A stretch of 64,000 nucleotides of DNA from an uncultured Prevotellaceae bacterium (GTDB lineage: Bacteria > Bacteroidota > Bacteroidia > Bacteroidales > Bacteroidaceae). The first letter of the stretch is position 1. Every line of letters starts with the position of its first letter. Below the pieces are notes generated by a model. The model searched no databases. It was not told where the DNA came from and worked only from the letters and a program-made list of their open reading frames with translations. The stretch covers positions 1-64,000 of the forward strand of contig CAMKSE010000002.1 in NCBI GenBank assembly GCA_946415365.1. Reading direction: 5' to 3'. Positions 26,162-34,574 of this stretch are shown piece by piece. Made by a program: the position numbers and the translations under genes.

Positions 26162-29100
26162 ATCTTGTTCAGATTTTCCAGGAACTCTATTTCCACAATC
26201 CGTAATTCATTCTTCGTCTCGCCGCCGTTCTTGGCTTTGAAGAGATCGAGTTCGCCGGCGGCAGGCTCGGTCACCTCGACGATACCGCCGAAGGCATCCT
26301 TATCCTTACCCGCTCCCTTCAGACGGATGGTGATCTCATCGGTTTTGACTGCCTTCACTGGCTTCAGATGGACATAGCCGAGACTGCGCTCCGTCTCACC
26401 AGACCAAATGAGTGTCTTGCCTGCATAGACCTCAAGGGGATAGCTACGCAGACGCCAGCCGGTGAGCTTCAGGCAGATATCATCGACGACAGTCTTTTTT
26501 GACAGGCGATAGGTAATCCAAGCCGTAGACTGTCGGCCATCATTCTTCCACTCTGAGAGCTCGTTATCGTCGAAGCTGTTGGCGGCATGCTCTGAATCGT
26601 AACCGGCCTTAGCTGAGAGGATGGGGATCTCACGGGCCTGCTCGGTATAAGAGGGAGAGAGGGGTGTCTCGCCACGGTCAAGTCTGCCCTTGAGCGTCAA
26701 CTGCGGCAGATCTCCTTCCGCCTTACTCTTTCCACTTTCCACCATCACATACGCAGGTTTCAGTCCTTCGGCACAGGCTGAGAGAAGAATCTCGCCAGCA
26801 TGGGTGGTCGTACGAACCAGCACACGGTTGACGCCACACTCCACGGGCAATACCATCGAACCGACATAGTTGTCGGATATATTCTTCGTGGCAGCGGCAT
26901 CGAGCAGTCCGGCAGGACGATTCTCGTCGGGTCGCTGCATCTCCTTGTTATGACGTGTGCCAATGCCCCCAATCCATTGGGCCTCACCCCAGAGACTGAA
27001 ACTGACCTGACGGTCGTCGAGCGGGCAACGACGGCCCTCCTTGTCGACAGCCTCCACCTCGAAGAGCACCATATCGGCACCGTCGGCCTTTGTTTCCTCA
27101 GGATTCTCAATGGCCTTCAGTCTCAACTGAAAAGGTTCGCCCGCTGTCTCAAGTCTGTAACGGCTGCCATCAGAGCCTACAGCCTCAAGGGAGCCAGGCT
27201 CATAGGCGACATCATCGAAGATATGGAGATAACGATAGCTCTGCCTGCCCTTGCCTAACGACCGTCCATTCAGAAACAGTTCCACCTCATCTGCCGTCGA
27301 CACAACGTAGACAGGCTTTTTCAATGCCTTATCATAATTCCAGTGGCCAATGATGTAGGTCTGCGGCTTCTCTGGTTCCACCCATCCGCTCCACATCACC
27401 TGATGTGCATAAAAGGCATCCTTGGGAATGCGCATGGCATCGGTGACGCCACTCATACGGTAGTTTGACTCACCGCGGTGATGGGTGTTGGTATCTGAGA
27501 ACACAATCTTCACGCCGCCCGAAGAGACACGGGTGCCGGTGCCAGGACGTTCACGCCAATAGTCATACCAGCGACGCACCATCTCCACGGCAAACGCATC
27601 CATGTTGTGGTTATAGTCCGTAGCAGGCTGGCCACGATAGAGTGGCCCATCGCCCTCTGGATGGAAGGGATAACTATAAGCATCCCAATACTTGCGAAGG
27701 CCCTCGTCGCGACAATACTCCATCGCCCACATCGGGTGCTTCTTGCTCTTGTTGATGTAGAGCATCTCGCCGCCATACTCGGCCTCGTTGATATCGAGCA
27801 TCTCACGACTGCCGATGGCACGGCCTCCGTAGGGGTCGTAAGTATCTCGGATCTGCTTCATCTCCAACATATGTTCACGGCTGATGCTCTCGTTGCCGCT
27901 CTCATAAAACAGAATCGAGGGATTGTTGCGGTTATAGATGATGGCATCACGCATCAGGGCCGTACGCTGCTGCCAGCGCGGACCCTCTACGTCTTTCTCT
28001 GCATCACCGGCAGGCATAGCCTGAAGGAGTCCCACCCGGTCGCAAGACTCGATGTCCTGCTTCCAAGGGGTGACATGCATCCAACGGACAAGATTGCCTC
28101 CCGACTCCACCATCAGACCATTGGAGTAGTCGCTCAGCCAGGCCGGGACACTCAGTCCTACGCCAGGCCACTCGTTGGAGGTGCGCTGGGCATAGCCATG
28201 CACCATCAGGACACGGTCGTTAAGCCAGATCTTACCTTCACCAAACCTTGTTTTCCTGAATCCAGTCCGAGTGACGACAAGATCATGATATTCAATTCTT
28301 TCACCATTTGGCACAACCTCCTTCAAACGACTCTCTACGATATATAGATACCCATAGCCCCAAGACCAGAAATGAAGGTTTGAGACCTCCGATGCGGTCT
28401 TCAGCGATACGGTCTCACCTGGTTTAATGTGGATGTATTCCTGACCCTCCTCGCGAGCGACCAGATTTCCATCAGCATCAGTCAGGGTAAACATCAGGGC
28501 AACGTCGTGGGCTTTCGTATCATCGTTCCTTACTTGCGACTCGACATGAATGACAGCCTTATGGCCAGCGATATCGAAGTCAGTAGCATAGACATACGTG
28601 CCGGTAGTACCAAGATTGGAATACAGAGGCAGTGTCTGATAAAGTTTGCCTGTCACATGAAGCCACACATTCTTGGGGATTCCCCCATAATTGGCATTGA
28701 AATTGCGGTCATTCCATTGGTAGCGGCTCTCGTACTCCCGGGAACGGTAGGTCCAGCTGTTGTCGCAGCGAACGGCAAACACATTCTCTCCTATCTTAAT
28801 ATAAGGCGTCAGGTCGAAGCCACAGGCCATAACACCGTTCTCGCTGAGGCCAAGATGATGACCATTAAGATAGAAGTCAGCTCCCTGTCGAACGCCTTCG
28901 AACTCGATGAAGTATTTTTGTTCATCTGTAAACAGTAAACTTTCCGCTCGAGCCGAAGGGGCGCTTGCTTCAGCAAGAACTGTAAACTTTTTCCTGTACC
29001 ACACAATGGTGTCCGTCAGGTCTACGATATCCTTCCGGAAGGCTTCATCTCCATTAAAGGCATAAGGCAGGGTCACCTGTCGCCAGCGGCTGTCATCGAA

Positions 29101-29244
29101 ATTGGCTCTGACGGCATCAGGGAAGTCTCCCACCTGTAAACGCCACGCACTGTTGAAATTGAGCTTCTGCCGTGTTGCAACCATGTCCATAGGGACAACT
29201 GTCAACATCAGGACAGAAAGCAAAGTCAATTTTAGTAGTTTCAT
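26158..29244 (-). CDS. Secreted GH2 glycosidase (beta-galactosidase type) with C-terminal discoidin-like domain
   Basis: The 1028-aa protein has signal MKLLKLTLLSVLMLTVVPM. The sugar-binding jelly-roll (about 30-225), Ig-like domain and TIM barrel (about 335-620) are clear. The acid/base Glu is in SGNESISREH and the likely nucleophile Glu in HPMWAMEYCRDEG. Ig-like modules and an F5/8-type C-terminal domain (about 890-1010) follow. It probably removes galactose or a related beta-linked sugar from rhamnogalacturonan side chains; exact specificity cannot be read from sequence. Residues 89-102 come from a double-hairpin element inserted in frame. It is divergent from the GH105 gene. Confidence 0.88.
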   Translation of the reverse strand: MKLLKLTLLSVLMLTVVPMDMVATRQKLNFNSAWRLQVGDFPDAVRANFDDSRWRQVTLPYAFNGDEAFRKDIVDLTDTIVWYRKKFTVLAEASAPSARAESLLFTDEQKYFIEFEGVRQGADFYLNGHHLGLSENGVMACGFDLTPYIKIGENVFAVRCDNSWTYRSREYESRYQWNDRNFNANYGGIPKNVWLHVTGKLYQTLPLYSNLGTTGTYVYATDFDIAGHKAVIHVESQVRNDDTKAHDVALMFTLTDADGNLVAREEGQEYIHIKPGETVSLKTASEVSNLHFWSWGYGYLYIVESRLKEVVPNGERIEYHDLVVTRTGFRKTRFGEGKIWLNDRVLMVHGYAQRTSNEWPGVGLSVPAWLSDYSNGLMVESGGNLVRWMHVTPWKQDIESCDRVGLLQAMPAGDAEKDVEGPRWQQRTALMRDAIIYNRNNPSILFYESGNESISREHMLEMKQIRDTYDPYGGRAIGSREMLDINEAEYGGEMLYINKSKKHPMWAMEYCRDEGLRKYWDAYSYPFHPEGDGPLYRGQPATDYNHNMDAFAVEMVRRWYDYWRERPGTGTRVSSGGVKIVFSDTNTHHRGESNYRMSGVTDAMRIPKDAFYAHQVMWSGWVEPEKPQTYIIGHWNYDKALKKPVYVVSTADEVELFLNGRSLGKGRQSYRYLHIFDDVAYEPGSLEAVGSDGSRYRLETAGEPFQLRLKAIENPEETKADGADMVLFEVEAVDKEGRRCPLDDRQVSFSLWGEAQWIGGIGTRHNKEMQRPDENRPAGLLDAAATKNISDNYVGSMVLPVECGVNRVLVRTTTHAGEILLSACAEGLKPAYVMVESGKSKAEGDLPQLTLKGRLDRGETPLSPSYTEQAREIPILSAKAGYDSEHAANSFDDNELSEWKNDGRQSTAWITYRLSKKTVVDDICLKLTGWRLRSYPLEVYAGKTLIWSGETERSLGYVHLKPVKAVKTDEITIRLKGAGKDKDAFGGIVEVTEPAAGELDLFKAKNGGETKNELRIVEIEFLENLNKI
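28945..28981 (+). repeat. Double-hairpin dispersed element, copy 4, inside the GH2 gene
   Basis: It reads CGCTCG, then a GCC-GAA-GGGGC-like hairpin, then CTTGC-TTCA-GCAAG, then AACT. GTAAACA/GTAAACT heptamers flank it on both sides. In frame it adds LAEASAPSARAE to the protein. Confidence 0.6.
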
Positions 29245-29268
29245 TTGGCTTTATTGATTTATCGGGGG

Positions 29269-29276
29269 CAAAGGTA
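29269..29276 (-). promoter_or_regulatory. -7 element (TACCTTTG) for the GH2 gene 26158-29244
   Basis: The minus strand reads TACCTTTG 25 bp upstream of the start. No matching -33 box is seen. GATATT-containing half-sites at 29290, 29302 and 29332 lie between the two divergent promoters and may bind a regulator. Confidence 0.5.
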
Positions 29277-29326
29277 CTATGATTTTTGCGATATTGTCTT
29301 TGATATTTGCCAAAAGCACCTTAGTT

Positions 29327-29358
29327 TTTGTGATATTCGAAAAAAAACACTATCTTTG
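29327..29358 (+). promoter_or_regulatory. Promoter of the GH105 gene
   Basis: TTTG at 29327-29330 and TATCTTTG at 29351-29358 are separated by 20 bp, an excellent match to the Bacteroidota consensus. Confidence 0.75.
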
Positions 29359-29391
29359 CAATCAAATCAACGAACTAACAACTATAAGGCA

Positions 29392-30543
29392 ATGAAGAAA
29401 ATAATCCTGACGCTGATGGTCTTTCTGGCGACCATGACGGCAACAGCCCAAGAGGGGAAAGGCAACGAGGTGATGAGTACACTGCGATTAGTGAATGACT
29501 ACTTCATGGCGAAGTACGCCGACCCTACCCTGCCCACGAACGTGAACCGCATCAGGCCCTCGTCACTGTGGACGCGAGCCGTGTACTACGAAGGGCTGAT
29601 GGCACTATATGAGATAGATGCCAATCCACAATATACTGACTATACCGACCGCTGGGCCTCGTTCCATCAGTGGACGCCTCGCAACGGTGTGAAGACCAAC
29701 GATGCCGACGATCAGTGCTGCGGACAGACCTATGTGGACCGCTATTTCCAAAGTGGTGGCGAAGAGAAGATTGCCAAGGTCATTGAGAACCTCGACAACC
29801 AGATGCAGACACCCAATCCCAAGGCTGAGAATGAGCTCTACGGTTGGTGGACATGGATCGACGCCATACAGATGGCCATGCCCCTGTATATGCAAATCTA
29901 TAAGGTGACTGGTGACCGAAAATATGCAGACCATGCGATGAAGATGTACCGTTGGAGCCGTAACACGCTGGCCGGAGGACTGTTCAACGAGAAGGAAGGT
30001 CTGTGGTGGAGGGACAAGGACTATGTGGCCCCATATCAGACGCCAGACGGAAATAACTGCTACTGGAGCCGAGGCAATGGCTGGGTGTATGCTGCACTCG
30101 TGCGCTGCATGAACCAACTCTCTCCGAAGGATAAATTTTATAAAGAACTGAAGAAGGACTTCCTCACGATGAGTGCAGCCCTGAAAGCCTGTCAGCGTCA
30201 GGAGGACGGACTATGGAATCCGAGTCTTGTTTCATACGCCGACTATGGTGGTAAGGAGATGTCAGGCACGGCTCTCTTCCTCTACGGAATGGCGTGGGGT
30301 ATCAGAATGGGATTCCTCAAGGCCGCTGAATACAAACCCGTCTGCGACAGAGCTTGGGAGGGACTTGTGCGCGACTGCGTACATCCGGACGGTTTCCTCG
30401 GCTGGGCACAGGGCACAGGCAAGGATCCCTCAGCAGGCCAGCCTCTCTCCTACACAAAGGTGCCCGACTTCGAGGACTACGGCACAGGCTGCTTCCTCCT
30501 CGGCGGAACAGAGTACTATAAACTCGTGAAGATTGAAGATTGA
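29392..30543 (+). CDS. GH105 unsaturated rhamnogalacturonyl hydrolase
   Basis: The 383-aa secreted enzyme (signal MKKIILTLMVFLATMTATA) hydrolyses the unsaturated galacturonyl residue that pectin or rhamnogalacturonan lyases leave at the non-reducing end. The alpha/alpha-barrel motifs are plain: WTRAVYYEGLMALYE, WWTWIDAIQMAMPLY with the catalytic Asp about residue 165, YWSRGNGWVYAALVR, and GGKEMSGTALFLYGMAWG-type text. The start is placed at 29392; the longer frame to 29245 runs through the promoter. The last codons and stop lie inside a 7-bp repeat array. Its substrate fits the product of the lyase at 17291. Confidence 0.92.
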   Translation: MKKIILTLMVFLATMTATAQEGKGNEVMSTLRLVNDYFMAKYADPTLPTNVNRIRPSSLWTRAVYYEGLMALYEIDANPQYTDYTDRWASFHQWTPRNGVKTNDADDQCCGQTYVDRYFQSGGEEKIAKVIENLDNQMQTPNPKAENELYGWWTWIDAIQMAMPLYMQIYKVTGDRKYADHAMKMYRWSRNTLAGGLFNEKEGLWWRDKDYVAPYQTPDGNNCYWSRGNGWVYAALVRCMNQLSPKDKFYKELKKDFLTMSAALKACQRQEDGLWNPSLVSYADYGGKEMSGTALFLYGMAWGIRMGFLKAAEYKPVCDRAWEGLVRDCVHPDGFLGWAQGTGKDPSAGQPLSYTKVPDFEDYGTGCFLLGGTEYYKLVKIED

Positions 30544-30562
30544 AGATTGAAAATTGAAAATT
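30528..30562. repeat. 7-bp tandem array containing the GH105 stop codon
   Basis: There are five units of GAAGATT or GAAAATT. The C-terminal residues and TGA stop of the GH105 gene are read from the repeat itself. Confidence 0.9.
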
Positions 30563-30603
30563 CTAAGGAATATTTAAATTCCTTAGACAAAAAAAGAACA
30601 AAT

Positions 30604-32991
30604 ATGAAACGTTCATTTCTGTTGATACTATTCACTATTCACTATTCACTATTCACTATCAGTGCGCAGCGCAGTGTACAGTGTCTGAATTTCGGGTGGG
30701 AGTTTCGTCTGAATAACGAAGGCGAGTGGCGGAAGGTGGATGTGCCGCATGACTTCCAGATTGAACAGCCGTGGGTAGCACCTGCTGCCGATGAGAAACC
30801 TGACAATACCGACGTGGCAGCCAACATCAAGAGTCGTCTGTCAAGTCGCGGATTCAAGGAGATGGGTAAGGGCTACTACCGCAGGCACTATACCCCTGCC
30901 GCAGAGATGGAAGGCCAGCGGGTGCTGCTCGACTTTGAGGGCATCATGTACACTGCCGACGTGTTCGTCAACGGTCAGCACGTAGGGGGTACAGACTACG
31001 GATATGTGGGCTTTGAGACAGACATCACAGATAACCTAAGATATGGTGAGGACAATCTGATAGAGGTCATCGCCGACACCCGTGAGCCAGGCAACTCACG
31101 CTGGTATACTGGTGGAGGTCTGTTCCGTAACGTCAGTCTCGTCAGCACCCCTAAGGACATGTACTTTGCCCGGCATCCACTCTATATCACCACGCACGAT
31201 AACAGATTCGTCAGTATCAGTGCCGAGTTTATAAACCGTAATAAGGGTGAGGCGACAAACATCGCCTTACAGATCATAGATCCTGACGGTGAGACGGTGT
31301 ACAACGATACCATAGCCGTCAAACGCCACAGGATGACACGCCATCAAGAGACGCCCATCACCACGGACATCGAGATTCTGAACCCGAAGGTTTGGGACAT
31401 CGACACACCTTATCTATATAATGTTAAGGCTCAGTTGCTTCATGAAGATGGTACGGTGGCAGACGAGACCTGTGAGCAGTTCGGCATCCGCACCATTGAG
31501 TTCGGTCCAGACTACGGTTTCAGGCTCAACGGCAGAAAGGTGTTGCTGAAGGGCTATGCCAACCACCACACATTAGGCGCCCTCGGCGCAGCGGCCTATC
31601 CCAAAGCCATTGAGAAGCGCATCAAACTGATGAAGGAGTTCGGAATGAACCATATTCGTACCTCGCACAATCCATACAGCCGCGACTTCATCAGACTCTG
31701 CGACAAATACGGCATATTGGTTGTGGACGAACTGTACGACAAATGGACCCAACAGCATACAGGCGGTAAGGTGCCATTTGAACAGCACTGGCAGTATGAG
31801 GTGCCGGAATGGGTGAAGCGCGACCGCAACTCACCATCAGTCATCCTTTGGAGTCTCGGCAATGAATTACAGCAGGATCCCAACATGCCGTTCAATGACT
31901 TCGGCGTGACGATGTATAAGTTGCAGAAGACACTATTGCAGCGCTACGACTCCACCCGACTTGTGACCGTGGCCATGCACCCACGCTACCGTAACTGGGA
32001 TACCGATTCCCTGCCCCACGATCTGGCGATGATCACCGACGTACAATCTTACAACTACCGCTATATGTACTTCCCCGGCGACGGACGGAGGTTCCCCTGG
32101 ATGACGTTCTACCAGAGCGAGGCCAACATGACCAACATGGGTCCGAACTTTTTTGAGATGGATCTTGACAAGGTGATAGGCCTGGCCTACTGGGGAGCCA
32201 TCGACTACCTCGGCGAGAGTCAGGGATGGCCCACAAAGGGTTGGGCGCAAGGCGTGTTCGATATCTCCCTCGAACCGAAGCCCAAAGCTTTCTTCATGAA
32301 GTCGTTCCTGAAACCAGAAGAACCGCTGGTACACATCGCCATCATCGACAATAAAGCTGAAGCCATCATGTGGAACGGCATCAACACTGCCAACGACGGA
32401 ATGAGCGACCACTGGTGTCGCAAGCCTGGAACACAACTGTCCCTCTATACTTATACCAATGCCGAAGAGGTGGAACTGGTACTTAATGGAAAGAGTCTTG
32501 GTAGGAAGAAGAATCCCATCGGCGACCCCAAGCAGCGTAACCGTCCAAAGTGGGACACCATTGCATACGCCGACGGCTACCTTGAGGCTGTCGCCTATAC
32601 GAATGGGAAAATCGTAGCCCGCCACAAAATCGAGACCACAGGTAAGGCCGTGCGCCTCGTCGCCACACCTGAGGACACCTCGTGGAGGGCTGACGGTACC
32701 GACCTCATGCACATCCGTATAGAGGCTGTGGACAGCAAAGGACGTCGTGTACCGATGGCACAGGACGAACTGAAGTTTGAGGTAGAGGGTGACGCCCGTA
32801 TCGTGGCTGTCAGCAGCGGCAATCACGATAGCGAAGAACTAAATGTGACCAATCACCGTCGCCTATACAACGGTTCTGCACTGGTCATCTTACGTGCCGG
32901 GAAGACGGCCTCTTCAGTAACGCTTAAGACCTCGTCATCAGCCTTCAAGACCGTCACCACCAGACTTCAGTTGGAGAAGCCTCGTATGTAA
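30604..32991 (+). CDS. Secreted GH2 beta-galactosidase
   Basis: The 795-aa protein starts at ATG 30604; the track of codons back to 30547 needs a TTG inside the repeat array. The signal peptide is MKRSFLLILFTIHYSLFTIS, followed by AQRS. The sugar-binding domain has the GH2 block VPHDFQIEQPW, later GEDNLIEVIADTREPGNSRWYTGGGLFRNV-type text. The TIM barrel has MNHIRTSHNPYSRDFIRLCD, acid/base Glu in LWSLGNELQQDP, and nucleophile Glu in FYQSEANMTN. C-terminal Ig-like modules follow. It sits 61 bp after GH105, so the two are likely co-transcribed. Its 3' end overlaps the convergent menD by 54 bp. Confidence 0.9.
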   Translation: MKRSFLLILFTIHYSLFTISAQRSVQCLNFGWEFRLNNEGEWRKVDVPHDFQIEQPWVAPAADEKPDNTDVAANIKSRLSSRGFKEMGKGYYRRHYTPAAEMEGQRVLLDFEGIMYTADVFVNGQHVGGTDYGYVGFETDITDNLRYGEDNLIEVIADTREPGNSRWYTGGGLFRNVSLVSTPKDMYFARHPLYITTHDNRFVSISAEFINRNKGEATNIALQIIDPDGETVYNDTIAVKRHRMTRHQETPITTDIEILNPKVWDIDTPYLYNVKAQLLHEDGTVADETCEQFGIRTIEFGPDYGFRLNGRKVLLKGYANHHTLGALGAAAYPKAIEKRIKLMKEFGMNHIRTSHNPYSRDFIRLCDKYGILVVDELYDKWTQQHTGGKVPFEQHWQYEVPEWVKRDRNSPSVILWSLGNELQQDPNMPFNDFGVTMYKLQKTLLQRYDSTRLVTVAMHPRYRNWDTDSLPHDLAMITDVQSYNYRYMYFPGDGRRFPWMTFYQSEANMTNMGPNFFEMDLDKVIGLAYWGAIDYLGESQGWPTKGWAQGVFDISLEPKPKAFFMKSFLKPEEPLVHIAIIDNKAEAIMWNGINTANDGMSDHWCRKPGTQLSLYTYTNAEEVELVLNGKSLGRKKNPIGDPKQRNRPKWDTIAYADGYLEAVAYTNGKIVARHKIETTGKAVRLVATPEDTSWRADGTDLMHIRIEAVDSKGRRVPMAQDELKFEVEGDARIVAVSSGNHDSEELNVTNHRRLYNGSALVILRAGKTASSVTLKTSSSAFKTVTTRLQLEKPRM
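30627..30660. repeat. 7-bp tandem array encoding the signal peptide core of the GH2 enzyme
   Basis: There are four to five units of ACTATTC, read in frame as LFTIHYSLFTIS. The hydrophobic core of the signal peptide is therefore built from the repeat. Confidence 0.85.
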
Positions 32992-34506
32992 GCCTTTAAA
33001 GGCTTGTTCATCTGCCGAGGGATCAGTAAAGACCTCAAGGACGATGGGACGGTTAGACGCCATTGACATGAAAGTGTCAATGCCTTGTTGCATCTGTTCC
33101 ATGTTCTCGGCCTTCAGATAGACAACATCATTCTGACGACAGATCCCTTCGGCTGACGTATGATGCTCTGCAGCAACAAACTTGTCACGGGCAGGGCTCT
33201 GCTCCAGTCCCTTCAGCATATTGAAGATACCACCACGGCCATTGTTGAGCAGCAGAATACGGAAATTACCCTTTAGGTTCTGGTTCCACAGGGCATTGCT
33301 GTCGTAGAAGAAACTCAAGTCGCCAACAACACAGAAGACCATATCGTCAGTAACGCAGGAGAAGCCTGCGGCAGTGGAAAGCGAGCCGTCGATACCATTC
33401 ACCCCACGATTACACCATACCTTGTGACGGGCATAGATGTTCGCCAGACGAATGGCCGTACTATTGGCGTAGTGGAAACAACACCCTTCCTCCTGTCTCC
33501 CCTCAAAATACTTCACCGCAGCCATCTCAGAATAATCTGGCTCATAAGCCATCGACGCCTCACGGACTTTCTCTAGCAACTGCTCCCACTTCTGTACGAA
33601 AGGATGGGGCTGCTGTTCCAACAGGAATCGTACCTGATCAGCCACCACCTCCCCATCGCCCTGAACCACATGGGTAAGGTTCATAAAGGTGTCGGTGACC
33701 TCACCAGTAGCGTTCACCACCCACGTCTCACGAGCCTTCCGCAAGAAATGCTTGACTCTCTTACTGACAATGGAACCACCAATATACAGCACAAAGTCAG
33801 GCACATAATGCTCATCGTCTTCCACCAATAAGACGGCCTCATCAAGATTGGGATTCATAGGTTGCCCGGCAATTAACATGGGCCGCTTTGACTGTATGAA
33901 CATACAGCACACATGACTCAGAGTAGGGTTGGAGATGTCGGAGGGCAACAGTTCTATCCGTCGCTCTAAAGGCAGAGAGGCTGTCGTGAAGTCGAAGAAG
34001 GGTTCTGTGATGGGCACGTTGATATGTACAGGAACATGGCGAACGATAAGAGCCTCGTTTACCAAACGATTGCAATACCAGTGTTCCTCTTCGTCACGAG
34101 GCTCCGGCAGAGAAACCGCCTTGGCTACAAAACGGCCTAAGGCATCTGGCTGCGGTAGCGTTTGGCCATCGAGTTGGTCTATCCATTGAGGAGGCCGGTC
34201 GGCAGAGATGACCACCAACGGGACATGCTGATAGTAAGCCTCTGCCACAGCAGGGGCAAGGTTCAACAGAGCCGTGCCGGAAGTCACACAGACTGCGACA
34301 GGTTTTCCCAATGCCTGTGACATACCTAATGCATAGAATCCTGCAGAGCGTTCATCTGTCACGGGATAACACGTGATGTCAGGACACTCGTTCAGGTTAT
34401 GTGCAAGAGGTGAATTACGGCTGCCAGGACAGACAACGGCGTGACGAACACCATGCTGGACGAGCAAGGCAGTCAGGATATTAACGTTATTCTTATTGGA
34501 AAACAT
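32938..34506 (-). CDS. menD: MenD, 2-succinyl-5-enolpyruvyl-6-hydroxy-3-cyclohexene-1-carboxylate synthase
   Basis: The 522-aa thiamine-diphosphate enzyme joins isochorismate and 2-oxoglutarate in menaquinone synthesis. Visible blocks are the N-terminal VCPGSRNSPLAHNLNE, the Glu-containing VTDERSAGFYALG, VAVCVTSGTALLNLAPAVAE, VVISADRPPQWIDQLDGQT, and the ThDP/Mg loop GDLSFFYDSNALWN...LLNNGRGGIFNML. The length is near the family norm. It is downstream of menF with an 8-bp repeat array between. The 3' end overlaps the convergent GH2 gene by 54 bp, so the last residues (QLKSGGDGLEG) may be a recent C-terminal extension. Confidence 0.96.
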   Translation of the reverse strand: MFSNKNNVNILTALLVQHGVRHAVVCPGSRNSPLAHNLNECPDITCYPVTDERSAGFYALGMSQALGKPVAVCVTSGTALLNLAPAVAEAYYQHVPLVVISADRPPQWIDQLDGQTLPQPDALGRFVAKAVSLPEPRDEEEHWYCNRLVNEALIVRHVPVHINVPITEPFFDFTTASLPLERRIELLPSDISNPTLSHVCCMFIQSKRPMLIAGQPMNPNLDEAVLLVEDDEHYVPDFVLYIGGSIVSKRVKHFLRKARETWVVNATGEVTDTFMNLTHVVQGDGEVVADQVRFLLEQQPHPFVQKWEQLLEKVREASMAYEPDYSEMAAVKYFEGRQEEGCCFHYANSTAIRLANIYARHKVWCNRGVNGIDGSLSTAAGFSCVTDDMVFCVVGDLSFFYDSNALWNQNLKGNFRILLLNNGRGGIFNMLKGLEQSPARDKFVAAEHHTSAEGICRQNDVVYLKAENMEQMQQGIDTFMSMASNRPIVLEVFTDPSADEQAFKGLHTRLLQLKSGGDGLEG

Positions 34507-34510
34507 TTTT

Positions 34511-34574
34511 CGTTATGACGTTATGACGATATGACGTTATCACGATTTGACGATGTGTCGTTATGACGATATGA
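34511..34574. repeat. 8-bp tandem array between menF and menD
   Basis: There are eight units of CGTTATGA, CGATATGA and variants with strict 8-bp period. It spans the whole gap and includes the menF stop codon and last four residues. It ends four bases before the menD start. Confidence 0.9.

Noticed and set aside
29245..29391. N-terminal extension of the GH105 protein
   Set aside because: The extra codons cover the promoter boxes and precede a clean signal peptide that starts at 29392.
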